NCBI GenBank assembly: GCA_002384855.1
Contig: DGBP01000039.1
Location: forward strand, 1 to 64,000
Direction: 5' to 3'
Length of the DNA: 64,000 nucleotides
Origin: Nocardioidaceae bacterium UBA4001
GTDB lineage: Bacteria > Actinomycetota > Actinomycetes > Propionibacteriales > Nocardioidaceae
The stretch's first letter is position 1; each line of letters begins with the position of its first letter. Under the pieces are notes generated by a model that did not search any database, was not told where the DNA came from, and saw nothing but the letters and a program-made list of their open reading frames with translations. This document shows positions 31,343 to 40,124 of this stretch, one piece after another. The position numbers and the translations under genes were made by a program.

Positions 31343-32869
31343 CTGACTACCTTCAGAGAACTCGGGGCACTCCCCGAGATCGCCGACGCCCTCGAGCGTG
31401 CCGGCATCACGACCGCATTCCCCATCCAGGAGATGACCCTCTCGGTCGCCCTGATGGGCACCGACCTCATCGGCCAGGCCCGCACCGGCACCGGCAAGAC
31501 GCTGGCGTTCGGCGTACCCCTGCTGCAGCGGACCGTCGCGCCGCACGACCCGGACTACGCCGACCTCGCGGCTCCCGGCAAGCCGCAGGCCCTGGTCATC
31601 GCGCCCACACGCGAGCTCGCCCTCCAGGTGACCAACGACCTCAAGACCGCCGCGGCCGACCGCGGCAGCCGCATCCTCACCGTGTACGGCGGAGTGGGCT
31701 ACGAGCCGCAGCTCGAGGCGCTCGCCTCGGGAGTCGACGTGGTCGTCGGTACGCCCGGCCGGCTGCTCGACCTGGCCAACCGCCGCTCGCTCGACCTCTC
31801 GCACGTCAAGGTGCTCGTCCTCGACGAGGCCGACGAGATGCTCGACCTGGGCTTTCTCCCCGACGTGCAGAAGCTGCTGGCGAAGACGCCCGAGACCCGG
31901 CAGACGATGCTGTTCTCGGCCACCATGCCGGCCGCCATCGTCAGCCTGGCCCGGGTCCACATGCGACACCCGATGAACATCCGCGCCGAGTCGTCCAGCG
32001 ACCAGCAGACGGTCCCGGCGACCGCACAGTTCATCTACCAGGTCCACGACCTCGACAAGCCCGAGATGATCGCCCGGATCCTGCAGTCCGAGAACTCCGG
32101 CATCACCATCGTCTTCACGCGCACCAAGCGCCAGGCTCAGCGGGTCGCCGACGACCTCGCCGACCGCGGCTTCCCCAGCAGCCCGCTGCACGGCGACATG
32201 CCGCAGGTCGCCCGCGAGAAGGCGCTGAAGAGCTTCCGGGACGGCAACCTGAAGGTCCTGGTCGCCACGGACGTCGCCGCCCGAGGCATCGACGTCGCCG
32301 ACGTCACGCACGTGATCAACTACAGCTGCCCGGAGGACGAGAAGACCTACGTCCACCGGATCGGCCGCACCGGCCGCGCCGGGGCCACCGGCATCGCGAT
32401 CACCTTCGTCGACTGGGCAGACGTCACGCGTTGGAAGGTCATCAACAAGATGCTCGACCTTCCCTTCGAGGACCCGCCGGAGACCTACTCCACGTCGGAG
32501 CACTTCTTCCACGACCAGGGCATCGCGCCGGGCACGAAGGGGCGCCTGGTTCCCGAGAAGCCCCGGGAGGCCAAGCCCGCCCGGGAGTCCGGGGCGCGCG
32601 GTGGCGATCGGGGTGGCGATCGGGGTGGCGATCGCGGCGCAGGTCGTGGGGAGCGCCCGAGCCGCAACCGCAGCCGGACCCGCACCCGCAGCGGCGAGAC
32701 GGTCCCGAGCGGTGCGACGTCGGAGGCGACGTCCACTGAGCAGGGCGCCGGGTCGAGCACCCGGTCGACCACCGGCGACGAAGGGGCGACGAGCTCCTCG
32801 GGCAACCGCAACCGGCGGCGCCGCCGTCGTTCCCGCAGCGGCGAGAGCACACCGGCCGCGACCGACTGA
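31343..32869 (+). CDS. rhlE: DEAD-box RNA helicase, RhlE-like
   Basis: A 508-aa DEAD-box helicase. Q motif FPIQEMTLS, Walker A ARTGTGKT (46-53), PTRELALQV, TPGR, DEAD (161-164), SAT, and C-terminal HRIGRTGRAG are in order; the tail is basic with three RGGD repeats and RNRSRTRTRSG, suited to RNA binding. No ATG/GTG/TTG is available near the expected start: the first residues TTFRELGALPEI follow a CTG at 31343, with the frame open upstream. The start is therefore provisional. A TAGACT box is 35 bases upstream. Corresponds to Rv3211. Confidence 0.9.
   Translation: MTTFRELGALPEIADALERAGITTAFPIQEMTLSVALMGTDLIGQARTGTGKTLAFGVPLLQRTVAPHDPDYADLAAPGKPQALVIAPTRELALQVTNDLKTAAADRGSRILTVYGGVGYEPQLEALASGVDVVVGTPGRLLDLANRRSLDLSHVKVLVLDEADEMLDLGFLPDVQKLLAKTPETRQTMLFSATMPAAIVSLARVHMRHPMNIRAESSSDQQTVPATAQFIYQVHDLDKPEMIARILQSENSGITIVFTRTKRQAQRVADDLADRGFPSSPLHGDMPQVAREKALKSFRDGNLKVLVATDVAARGIDVADVTHVINYSCPEDEKTYVHRIGRTGRAGATGIAITFVDWADVTRWKVINKMLDLPFEDPPETYSTSEHFFHDQGIAPGTKGRLVPEKPREAKPARESGARGGDRGGDRGGDRGAGRGERPSRNRSRTRTRSGETVPSGATSEATSTEQGAGSSTRSTTGDEGATSSSGNRNRRRRRRSRSGESTPAATD
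32600..32635 (+). repeat. 12-bp tandem repeat encoding RGGD units
   Basis: GGTGGCGATCGG occurs in two exact copies plus a third with one difference, inside the helicase tail; each unit encodes four residues (GGDR). Confidence 0.7.
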
Positions 32870-32878
32870 CGACACGGA

Positions 32879-32912
32879 GAGGGTGTTCATCCTGGCTCGG
32901 GTGAACGCCCTC
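32879..32912 (+). terminator. Hairpin after the helicase gene
   Basis: GAGGGTGTTCA (32879-32889) pairs with TGAACGCCCTC (32902-32912) with one G-T wobble. It begins 9 bases after the stop codon. Confidence 0.55.
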
Positions 32913-32990
32913 TGTGCACGTCTCGGGCCGGTCGGGCGCCCCTCACCGCGAAGAACCACCACTGACCGCGAGGAATTTCGCTAGGTAGGT

Positions 32991-33022
32991 GCTGCTTTCC
33001 CAGGTGAACGTGGGAAAGCAGC
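32991..33022 (-). terminator. Hairpin after the L,D-transpeptidase gene
   Basis: GCTGCTTTCCCA (32991-33002) and TGGGAAAGCAGC (33011-33022) are perfect complements with an 8-base loop, just past the minus-strand stop at 33032. It also separates the convergent helicase transcript. Confidence 0.7.
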
Positions 33023-33031
33023 GGCGCCCAC

Positions 33032-33733
33032 TCAGGGGGTGACGACGACCGTCGTCCCGAGGGCCGCGAAGTCCCACAGGGCGCGGGCGTCGGGCCGCCA
33101 CTGCCGGATGCAGCCGTGGGACTGGGGCGTGCCCAGGTCGTCGCGGGTCTGCACCAGGTCGCCGTCGTCCACGGGGATGTCGTGGAAGCCGATCGCGGCC
33201 CGCTCGCCGTGGGCGAAGCGGACCATGTACTCCATGGTCCCGGAGTCGTCGATCCCGACAGCGTGCCGCGACCTGGACCAGACCTCGTAGGTCCCGGGCC
33301 GGAGGTTGTCGGTGAGGCTTCCCGACACCAGGTAGGTGCGCAGGACGCGGTCCCCCGGCCCGACGAGCCAGACGCGTTGGTCGCCCATGTCGAAGACCAC
33401 GCGGCGTCCCTCGCCCGAGCCGGCGGGGAGAGCCGGTTCGAAGGGGGTGTACCCGTCGTTCGACGCAGGTCCTCGCTCGTCCTCGCCGCGCGCCTCCTCG
33501 CTCCGGTCGGCGGTGCCCCGGCTCGTGGTGTCCGCAGGAGGTGCGGGTACGACGGCCTGCGGGTCGGTGCGAGCCTCCGCGGGCGGAGGGCCCGAGGCCG
33601 TGGGCAGGATGCCGGCGGCGCCGAGGACAGCGGTCACCGTCACGGTCATGGCTACTGCCGCCCAGGCCATGCGGCCGTAGCGGAGGCGCGTCGAGCGATG
33701 CCTCGGTGGAGCAGCCTTCCGGCGGGGGGCCAT
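33032..33733 (-). CDS. L,D-transpeptidase (YkuD domain)
   Basis: A 233-aa membrane-anchored peptidoglycan cross-linking enzyme that forms 3-3 bonds between meso-DAP stems. One transmembrane anchor (about 22-44) precedes a Pro/Ala/Glu-rich linker and a YkuD domain from about 112. The active site SHGCIR places the nucleophile Cys208 and His206; an earlier His184 lies in GFHDIPV. A TAGACT box (33740-33745) lies 6 bases before the ATG and overlaps the ParA stop, so it can be transcribed on its own. Neighbouring genes show no other wall-synthesis function. Confidence 0.92.
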   Translation of the reverse strand: MAPRRKAAPPRHRSTRLRYGRMAWAAVAMTVTVTAVLGAAGILPTASGPPPAEARTDPQAVVPAPPADTTSRGTADRSEEARGEDERGPASNDGYTPFEPALPAGSGEGRRVVFDMGDQRVWLVGPGDRVLRTYLVSGSLTDNLRPGTYEVWSRSRHAVGIDDSGTMEYMVRFAHGERAAIGFHDIPVDDGDLVQTRDDLGTPQSHGCIRQWRPDARALWDFAALGTTVVVTP

Positions 33734-33742
33734 GCGCCGAGT

Positions 33743-34513
33743 CTAGGACTTCGCCTCCGCGATCCTGGTGAGGTTGGCTGCGACCTCGCGGTACGCGTCG
33801 GCGCCGCGGGTCCTGCGGGCGGTCGCGAGGATCGACCTGCCGGCGGCGGGAGCCTCCGCGAACCGGATCGACTTGGGGATCGGCGGCTCGACGACGTCGA
33901 GGTCGTAGGTCTCGGAGATCGTCTCGAGCACCGCACGCGCATGGTTGGTACGGCCGTCGTACAGCGTCGGCAGGACGCCCCACACGGCGAGCCCCCGGTT
34001 CGTGAACCGCCGCACGTCGTGCACCGTGTCGAGCAGCTGACCGACGCCGCGGTGGGACAGCGTCTCGCACTGCAGCGGGATGAGCACTCCGTCGGCCGCG
34101 GTCAGGGCCGCGACGGTCAGCACGCCGAGGGAGGGCGGGCAGTCCAGGAGCACCCAGTCGTAGCCCTCCACCTCCTCGAGGGCCGCACGCAGGACGTACT
34201 CGCGCCCGGTCCGGGTCAGCAGGTCCGCCTCGGCACGGGCCAGCTCGATGGTGGCCGGCAGGAGGTCGACGCCGTCCTCGGTCTCGATGACGACCTCGGC
34301 CGGGGAGACGCCCTTGGTGAGGACATGGTGCACCGACAGCTCGAGGTCCTCGGGGTCGATCCCGAGGGAGAACGTCAGGCAGGCCTGCGGGTCGAGGTCG
34401 ACGATGAGGACCGAGCTGCCCTGCTCCGCCAGGGCGGCGCCGAGCGAGGCGACGGTGGTGGTCTTGGCGACCCCACCCTTCTGGTTCGCGATCGCGAGAG
34501 TCTGCGTGTCCAT
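33743..34513 (-). CDS. ParA-family ATPase (Rv3213c-like)
   Basis: A 256-aa deviant Walker A ATPase of the ParA/Soj/MinD type. The P-loop is KGGVAKTTT (12-20) with the signature lysine, followed by VDLDPQ and DCPPSLG. No parB gene and no parS-like sites are adjacent, so this is an orphan rather than the chromosomal partition protein; the position matches Rv3213c, next to the DEAD-box gene in mycobacteria. Its 3' end carries the promoter of the L,D-transpeptidase gene. Confidence 0.9.
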   Translation of the reverse strand: MDTQTLAIANQKGGVAKTTTVASLGAALAEQGSSVLIVDLDPQACLTFSLGIDPEDLELSVHHVLTKGVSPAEVVIETEDGVDLLPATIELARAEADLLTRTGREYVLRAALEEVEGYDWVLLDCPPSLGVLTVAALTAADGVLIPLQCETLSHRGVGQLLDTVHDVRRFTNRGLAVWGVLPTLYDGRTNHARAVLETISETYDLDVVEPPIPKSIRFAEAPAAGRSILATARRTRGADAYREVAANLTRIAEAKS

Positions 34514-34576
34514 CGGGACTCATTGTGCCCGACGCCCGGGCTCGCGCCCGTCGCTGTCCGTGGAATGCTGCTCACC

Positions 34577-35341
34577 ATGTCGCACGGAACCGCCCTCGTC
34601 ACCGGCCCCACGGCAGGCATCGGCCGCGCCTTCGCCGACCAGCTGGCCGCCCACGGCCACGACCTGGTGCTCGTCGCCAGGGACGGCGACCGGCTCGAGC
34701 AGCTGGCCGAGGAGCTGCGCGGCAGGTACGGCGTCGCGGTGGAGGTCCTGGCGGCCGACCTCGCCGACCGGGAGGCGGTCGGAGAGGTCGAGGCCCGGCT
34801 CTCCGACCCCTCACGACCGGTCGCGATGCTCGTCAACAACGCGGGGTTCGGCCACAGGCTCCCCTTCACCGAGAACACCGTCGAGGACGAGCAGGAGATG
34901 CTCGACGTGCTGGTGACCGCGGTGCTCCGGCTGACGCACGCCGCCGTCGGGCCCATGCTCGAGCGGGGTGAGGGGGCGATCGTCAACGTCTCGAGCGTCG
35001 CTGCCTTCCTCCCGCGGGGCACCTACAGCGCCGCCAAGCGGTACGTCGTGTCCTTCAGCGAGTGGCTCGACGTGACCTACCGGGACCGCGGCGTCCGGGG
35101 AATGGCGGTGTGCCCGGGGTTCGTGCGGACGGAGTTCCACGAACGGATGGGCGTGGGCCGGGACTCCGCCCCCCGGTGGATGTGGCTCGACGCCGACCGC
35201 GTGGTGCGCGAGGCGCTCGAGGACCTCGACCGGGGCCGGTCGGTGTCCGTCCCGAGCCGGAGGTACAAGCTGCTCAGCGGCCTCGCGCGGGCCACGCCGT
35301 CGTCGCTGCAGGCACGGTTCCAGGGTCTCGGCCGCAGGTAG
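34577..35341 (+). CDS. Short-chain dehydrogenase/reductase
   Basis: A 254-aa Rossmann-fold SDR. Cofactor motif TGPTAGIG (near 9-16), structural NNAG, and the catalytic Ser...YSAAK pattern (VSSVAAF...YSAAKRYVV) are all present, so it should be active. An alternative ATG at 34565 is in frame; I use 34577, which gives the usual short N-terminus. Substrate unknown, and no operon partners: flanking genes are on the opposite strand. Confidence 0.92.
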   Translation: MSHGTALVTGPTAGIGRAFADQLAAHGHDLVLVARDGDRLEQLAEELRGRYGVAVEVLAADLADREAVGEVEARLSDPSRPVAMLVNNAGFGHRLPFTENTVEDEQEMLDVLVTAVLRLTHAAVGPMLERGEGAIVNVSSVAAFLPRGTYSAAKRYVVSFSEWLDVTYRDRGVRGMAVCPGFVRTEFHERMGVGRDSAPRWMWLDADRVVREALEDLDRGRSVSVPSRRYKLLSGLARATPSSLQARFQGLGRR

Positions 35342-35345
35342 CGGC

Positions 35346-35966
35346 TCAGCCCTGGCCGGCCAGGAAGGCGCTGATCGCGTCGGCCATCAGCTGCACCGCG
35401 ATCGCCGAGAGGAGCAGGCCGGCGATCCTCGAGATGAGCAGCACCCCGCTCTCGCGGAGCACCTTGAGGATCGGGACGGAGAACCGCATCGCGATCCAGA
35501 GCACCACGTGCACGAGCAGAACGCCCAGGGCGACCGCGGCGAAGGTGTCGACACCCTCCACGCGGTCGGAGAACACCATGGTGGCGACGATCGCGCCCGG
35601 ACCCGCCATCATCGGCGTGCCCAGAGGCACCAGGGCGACGTTCGCGTTGGCACTGCCAGGGGAGCTGACCGCCTGCCCCTTCCCGGTCAGGAGCTCCAGC
35701 GCGATCAGGAGCAGCAGGAGGCCGCCGGCCATCTGCAACGCGGGCAGCGAGATGTGGAGGTAGGCCAGGATCTGCTGACCGAAGAACGCGAACGCCACGA
35801 TCACGGAGAAGGACACCGCCACCGCCTGCCAGGCGGCCCTCCGCATGGCGGCACCGGACCTGCCGCCGGTGAGGGCCAGGAAGATCGGGACGGTCCCCAC
35901 AGGGTCCATGATCACGAACAGCGTGACGAAGACCTCGGTCATGAGCACGAGGTCGAGCCAGGTCAC
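35346..35966 (-). CDS. MarC-family membrane protein
   Basis: A 206-aa integral membrane protein with six hydrophobic spans, matching the MarC/YchE family (PVGTVPIFLALT near 22-33, LGTPMMAGPGAI near 114-125). The family was once linked to multiple antibiotic resistance, but that link was withdrawn for E. coli MarC, and transport function is unproven. It overlaps the PHP gene by ATGA, so the two are translationally coupled. Confidence 0.9.
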   Translation of the reverse strand: MTWLDLVLMTEVFVTLFVIMDPVGTVPIFLALTGGRSGAAMRRAAWQAVAVSFSVIVAFAFFGQQILAYLHISLPALQMAGGLLLLLIALELLTGKGQAVSSPGSANANVALVPLGTPMMAGPGAIVATMVFSDRVEGVDTFAAVALGVLLVHVVLWIAMRFSVPILKVLRESGVLLISRIAGLLLSAIAVQLMADAISAFLAGQG

Positions 35967-36844
35967 GGGGCGACCACCTCGGGTGTGTCGCGCCCCGACG
36001 ACTCTGCCGCCTCGGCCGCGAGCTCCAGGAGGCGGGAGTACTCCTCGGGCGCGGTCACGTTGCAGCCCAGGTCGTGGTCGATCTTGCCGTCACCGTGGTA
36101 GTCGCTGGAGCCGGTGACGACGAGGCCGAGGTCGCGGGCGATCACGCGGAGCCGCTCACGGGTCGACCGGTCGTGGTCCTGGTGGTCCACCTCGATACCG
36201 GCGAGGCCGATCTCCTTCAGCGCCGCCAACCGCTTCTCGTCGAGCGCCCTGAAGTCGTGCCGTTTGGCCCACGGATGGGCGATCACGCTGACCCCGCCGG
36301 CTGCGGCGACGATCCGGATCATCTCCTCCAGCGGCGCGGCGTAGCGATGCACGTAGGCATGGCCGCGGGGTCCGAGCAGCGTGTCGAAGGCCTCGCCGCG
36401 GTGACCCACGACGCCCTTCTCCACGAGCGCGTCCGCGACGTGGGGGCGACCCAGGGCCGCAGCGTCGCCGGCGACCCGGCGCACGTCGTCCTCCTCGATC
36501 TCGATGCCGACGCTGCGCAGCCTCTCGAGCGTCGCAGGAAGCCGGCGGTTGCGGCCGTCGAGGATGCGCTCGAGCTCCTCCGCCAGGGGTGGGTAGGTCG
36601 GATCGGGGAGGTAGCCGGCCAGGTGCACGCCGTGCCCCTCCAGCACGCAGCTGATCTCGAGGCCGCGCACGAGGGTCACCCCCTCGCGCACCGCGGCCTC
36701 GGCGGCCTCCTCCCAGCCCGCGGTCGTGTCGTGGTCGGTGAGGGCCAGCACGTCGATGCCCATCTCCCGCGCGTGGCGCACCAGCTCACGAGGCGGCGTG
36801 GTGCCGTCGGAGCGGTCGGAGTGGGTGTGGAGGTCGATGCGCAC
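35963..36844 (-). CDS. PHP-domain nucleoside 3',5'-bisphosphate phosphatase-like
   Basis: A 293-aa PHP phosphoesterase related to YciV/RNase AM. Metal ligands can be seen in RIDLHTHSDRSDG (N-terminus), LTDHDT, GLEISC, IAHPWAK and GSSDYHGDG. Such enzymes release phosphate from 3',5'-bisphosphonucleosides or trim RNA 5' ends. Start GTG is 6 bases after TAGGCT (36851-36856), again leaderless. It is coupled to marC by a 4-base overlap. It differs from the other PHP protein in this window, which has a helix-hairpin-helix domain. Confidence 0.9.
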   Translation of the reverse strand: MRIDLHTHSDRSDGTTPPRELVRHAREMGIDVLALTDHDTTAGWEEAAEAAVREGVTLVRGLEISCVLEGHGVHLAGYLPDPTYPPLAEELERILDGRNRRLPATLERLRSVGIEIEEDDVRRVAGDAAALGRPHVADALVEKGVVGHRGEAFDTLLGPRGHAYVHRYAAPLEEMIRIVAAAGGVSVIAHPWAKRHDFRALDEKRLAALKEIGLAGIEVDHQDHDRSTRERLRVIARDLGLVVTGSSDYHGDGKIDHDLGCNVTAPEEYSRLLELAAEAAESSGRDTPEVVAP

Positions 36845-36872
36845 CCGCGCAGCCTAGCCGTCGGCACCCCCC

Positions 36873-37508
36873 TCACCAGGGCGGTGGGCTGCCCCCGAAC
36901 GGGACGTCGACGAGCTCGGGCCCGAGGTCGGCCAGATCGGCCAGGGACCACTCGTCCCGGAGCAGGAGCGCGGCGGACGGGGGCCGGAGCACCAGCCACA
37001 GCCAGCGGCCATGAGCCTCGCCGGCAAGGACCGACCTGTCGAAGTGGCCGTGGCTCTCGCTGGTCGACACCGCCCACAGCGGGAGGGTGGCGCCGGCGAT
37101 GCGCACCCGGGCCTGGGGCGGGCCGTGCCCCACCTCCGCCCCGGGGTCGGTGTGGTCGGTCCCCGCGCACCGGGCGCCGAGGCCGACCCCGGGCTCCTCG
37201 GACACCAGCGTGAGCTCGACGAGCCCGTCCGCATCGCTCATCCCGTGGCAGGACAGCATGCTCGCACGGGCGTCCTGCCCCGGTGCGGAGACGCAGCCGA
37301 AGTCCGTGATGGTCCACCCCGGCGCCAGCGGCCAGGGGACGAGGGTCGGTGCGTGCCCGCATTGTTGCAGGTGCACGGCGAGGTCTTCGTACCGCGCGAC
37401 AGAGGGTCGCCACAACGGCGTGATCACTCCGTGGTCCGGGCACCGCCAGCCGTCCGGCTGCTCGCTCACCGGCGACGTGCAGCGGGGGCATCCGGCCGCG
37501 AGACTCAT
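36873..37508 (-). CDS. DUF6758-type conserved protein
   Basis: A 211-aa protein of an actinobacterial family (DUF6758) of unknown function. An N-terminal zinc-ribbon-like pair, CPRC (7-10) and RCPDHG (22-27), is followed by WRP and a beta-rich domain with many tryptophans and His/Cys but no catalytic signature. It is adjacent to the PHP and marC genes on the same strand and may be the first gene of that unit, 28 bases upstream. Confidence 0.8.
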   Translation of the reverse strand: MSLAAGCPRCTSPVSEQPDGWRCPDHGVITPLWRPSVARYEDLAVHLQQCGHAPTLVPWPLAPGWTITDFGCVSAPGQDARASMLSCHGMSDADGLVELTLVSEEPGVGLGARCAGTDHTDPGAEVGHGPPQARVRIAGATLPLWAVSTSESHGHFDRSVLAGEAHGRWLWLVLRPPSAALLLRDEWSLADLADLGPELVDVPFGGSPPPW

Positions 37509-37566
37509 GCTGCCACGGTCCTGCCGCGGGGCTGCCCCGTCAAGCAGCGCTGTCTAGGCTGGACCG

Positions 37567-38031
37567 ATGGTAGACCGACGACGGGTCCCGTGCGTGGGCG
37601 GCATCGTGACCGACGCCGACGGCCGGGTCCTGCTCGTCCGGCGTGGACAGGAGCCCGCGATCGGCACCTGGTCCATCCCCGGTGGGCGCGTCGAGCAGGG
37701 TGAGGACGACGCCGCTGCCACGGCGCGCGAGGTGCTCGAGGAGACCGGCCTCGTGGTCCGCGTCGCCGAGCACGTCGGCACGGTCGAGCGGGACGCGCCG
37801 GACGGTTCGGTCTACCTGATCCAGGACTACCGCTGCCACCCTGTCGAGGGCGCCGACCCCGCTGCGGTGGTGGCCGGGGACGACGCGGCCGACGTGGGCT
37901 GGTTCTCCTCCGAGGAGATCCGGAGCCTGGACTGCGCCCCCGGACTCGTCGAGGCACTGACCGTCTGGCAGGTACTCCCCCCGGGCCCGCCCCGCAGCCT
38001 GTCGCCCGGTCAGCCGCAAGCACGGGGGTAG
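37567..38031 (+). CDS. NUDIX hydrolase
   Basis: A 154-aa NUDIX protein of the ADP-ribose-pyrophosphatase-like type. The Nudix box is GGRVEQGEDDAAATAREVLEETG, starting near residue 39. TAGGCT (37555-37560) lies six bases before the ATG, fixing the start and implying leaderless mRNA. Substrate is not predictable. The gene is convergent with copD. Confidence 0.93.
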   Translation: MVDRRRVPCVGGIVTDADGRVLLVRRGQEPAIGTWSIPGGRVEQGEDDAAATAREVLEETGLVVRVAEHVGTVERDAPDGSVYLIQDYRCHPVEGADPAAVVAGDDAADVGWFSSEEIRSLDCAPGLVEALTVWQVLPPGPPRSLSPGQPQARG

Positions 38032-38056
38032 CCGCCTCCGCGGTCACCGGGGCGGG

Positions 38057-39028
38057 TCAGAACCCGGTCCGCGCCAGCACCACGGCGAAGCCTGTGGCCA
38101 CCGCAAGGAGGACCAGCTCCCCGGCGACCAGGAGCCAGAAGGCATGGGGGCTGCCCTGCTCCACCTTGCGGATGGACCGGGTCCGGTGGCCGAGCCCGGC
38201 CAGCCCGAGCAGCACCAGCAGGCCGATCTTCACGCCGAGCAGGAGCACGTAGGCGCCGGAGTCGAGCAGCTGCGCCGGGGACATCCGGCTCAGGACGTTG
38301 CCCACACCCGAGAGGACCACGCCGAAGAAGGCGCCGAGCGCCACGGAGCTGAACTGGCGTAGCTGTCCCGCGGTCGGCGCCTCGGTCGCCACCTGGGTGA
38401 CCAGGGCCAGGAGTCCTCCGAACCACAGGGTCACCGCACCTACGTGCAGCGCCAGCGAGAGCAGCGCCCAGCCCCAGTTGTCGGCGCCGGCAGAGTGCCC
38501 CGTGAGCACGAGGCCGGCCAGGGCGCCCAGCGCGAGGAGGTAGGCGGCGGGCACCCGCCGGGTCCGTCCACCGTGCGTCAGGGCAGCCACGACCCCGGCT
38601 GCGAGCGCGGTGAGGACCGAGGCGACCACGACCCCGTCGAGGGCCGAGGATCCGCTCGCGGGGGTGGGCAGGACGGCGCCGCCGAGCTCGGCCCGCACCA
38701 GGGTCGTCGCGGCGGTCACGACCGAGGAGGCCGCCCACGCGGTCGCCCACACGGACGCGGAGAAGGTCAGCGCGGCCGTCGTCGGGTCCTCGGCACGCCC
38801 CTCGACCGGGTTCGTGAGCAGGACCAGCACGAGACTGCCGACGGTGCCGCTCGCGGCGACGTAGCCCAACACACGCAGCGTCGAGGCGAACAGCTCGGCA
38901 GGCTCGCGACCGGCGAGGTCGGCGGTCATGGTCAGCTGCGCGACGACCGTGGCCAGGACGGCGAGGAGGGTGACCGTGACCGCGACCCGCGCGGGCTGCA
39001 CCCGGGCGGGGACCTCGGTCGTGCTCAC
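38057..39028 (-). CDS. copD: CopD-family copper-resistance membrane protein
   Basis: A 323-aa membrane protein with eight predicted hydrophobic spans, belonging to the CopD/YcnJ group implicated in copper handling. Histidines lie in loops, such as TGHSAGADNWGWAL and LALHVGAVTLWFGG. The start GTG overlaps the copC stop by 4 bases, so the pair is coupled, as in many actinobacteria where CopC binds copper outside the membrane and CopD is the partner. Confidence 0.9.
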   Translation of the reverse strand: MSTTEVPARVQPARVAVTVTLLAVLATVVAQLTMTADLAGREPAELFASTLRVLGYVAASGTVGSLVLVLLTNPVEGRAEDPTTAALTFSASVWATAWAASSVVTAATTLVRAELGGAVLPTPASGSSALDGVVVASVLTALAAGVVAALTHGGRTRRVPAAYLLALGALAGLVLTGHSAGADNWGWALLSLALHVGAVTLWFGGLLALVTQVATEAPTAGQLRQFSSVALGAFFGVVLSGVGNVLSRMSPAQLLDSGAYVLLLGVKIGLLVLLGLAGLGHRTRSIRKVEQGSPHAFWLLVAGELVLLAVATGFAVVLARTGF

Positions 39029-39552
39029 CGGCGGGCCGCCGCGGGCTCGACGAGGCCACGCAGGAGTACGACGAGGCCCATCCCCGCTCCGAGGACGAGC
39101 ACCCCGGCGCCGCCGAGCAGCCGTCCCGAGCCACCTTCCACGGCGGCCGCCGGCGAACCGGAGCCGCCGACGGCGAAGGCGAAGCTGCCCGAGACCTGGT
39201 GCCCGTCGACCGTGGAGATCCCGTCGAACTCCACCGTCCACACACCGTTGGCCCCCGGCTCGCGGACCTCGATCGTGTACACCGTCCTGGTCGTGGAGGC
39301 GAGCACGTTGACCGGCAGCGCCTCACCCCCGGGACCGCGCACGACGAAGCCCTCCTCGGACGGTGCGAAGGCGCTGACGAACTCCAGGGAGATGTTCTCC
39401 GGCGCCTCGTCGACCTGGCCACCGTCGTTGGGGCTGCTGCTCAGCAGGTCGGTGTGCCCGGCGGCGGGAGCCATCGGGACGAACGTGAGCAGCGCGAGGG
39501 CGAGGAGGCCCGGGACGAGCCACCACGGGCGCGCAGCGGTCAGCTGTTCCAC
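39025..39552 (-). CDS. copC: CopC-domain periplasmic copper-binding protein
   Basis: A 175-aa exported protein: signal peptide 1-32 ending APAAG, so the mature chain begins HTDLLSSSPN with His33, the N-terminal His used by CopC proteins for Cu(II). A CopC beta-sandwich follows with the VDGHQVSGSFAFAV motif (later Asp/His ligands), then a C-terminal transmembrane helix (about 146-167) that would anchor it next to CopD. GTG start at 39552 lies within the end of the upstream phosphatase gene. Confidence 0.92.
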   Translation of the reverse strand: MEQLTAARPWWLVPGLLALALLTFVPMAPAAGHTDLLSSSPNDGGQVDEAPENISLEFVSAFAPSEEGFVVRGPGGEALPVNVLASTTRTVYTIEVREPGANGVWTVEFDGISTVDGHQVSGSFAFAVGGSGSPAAAVEGGSGRLLGGAGVLVLGAGMGLVVLLRGLVEPAAARR

Positions 39553-40124
39553 TGCAGGATCACGGCCGTCTCACGTTCGTACCCGAGCACCGAGAGCGTG
39601 CTCGTGTCGAGCCTGAACAGGCGCCCCTCGCTCACCGGCAGCCCCAGCCAGCGTGCAGTGAGCGCGCGGAGACCGTGCGCGTGCCCGACGACGAGAACCT
39701 TCCCGCCGGTGGCGCGGACGTCGGCCACGACGCGGTCCATCCGGGCCGACACGTCCTCGGGCCGCTCCCCTCCCGGCGTGGGGTGGGTCCACACCGTCCA
39801 ACCGGGGACGTCCTCACGGATCTCGTCGTTGGTGACGCCCTCGTAGTCGCCGTACTGCCACTCGACGAGGTCGTCGGTGACCGTGGGGTCCGTGAAGCCG
39901 GCGAGCTCGGCGGTACGACGGGCGCGGCCCATCGGGCTCACCAGCACCCGGTCGAACCGCTCCGCTGCGAGCCGGGGGGCCAGCGCGCGGGCGGCGTCCT
40001 CACCGGCCTCGGTCAGCGGGAGGTCGCTGAACGACGTGTGCCGGCGGTCGCGGCTCCACTCGGTCTCCCCGTGCCGGACCAGCCACACCTCGGTGCCCGA
40101 CGGAGCCTGGAAGTCATCCGGCAT
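39540..40124 (-). CDS. Histidine phosphatase family protein
   Basis: A 194-aa phosphoglycerate-mutase-like phosphatase. The catalytic RHGE is at 17-20 (VWLVRHGETEWS) and the second histidine is in VVGHAHGLRALTARWLG. Several actinobacterial members act on phosphosugars or phosphoserine, but this one cannot be assigned. Its stop overlaps copC and its start overlaps the MaoC gene end, so it is part of a continuous minus-strand run. Confidence 0.92.
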   Translation of the reverse strand: MPDDFQAPSGTEVWLVRHGETEWSRDRRHTSFSDLPLTEAGEDAARALAPRLAAERFDRVLVSPMGRARRTAELAGFTDPTVTDDLVEWQYGDYEGVTNDEIREDVPGWTVWTHPTPGGERPEDVSARMDRVVADVRATGGKVLVVGHAHGLRALTARWLGLPVSEGRLFRLDTSTLSVLGYERETAVILQWNS

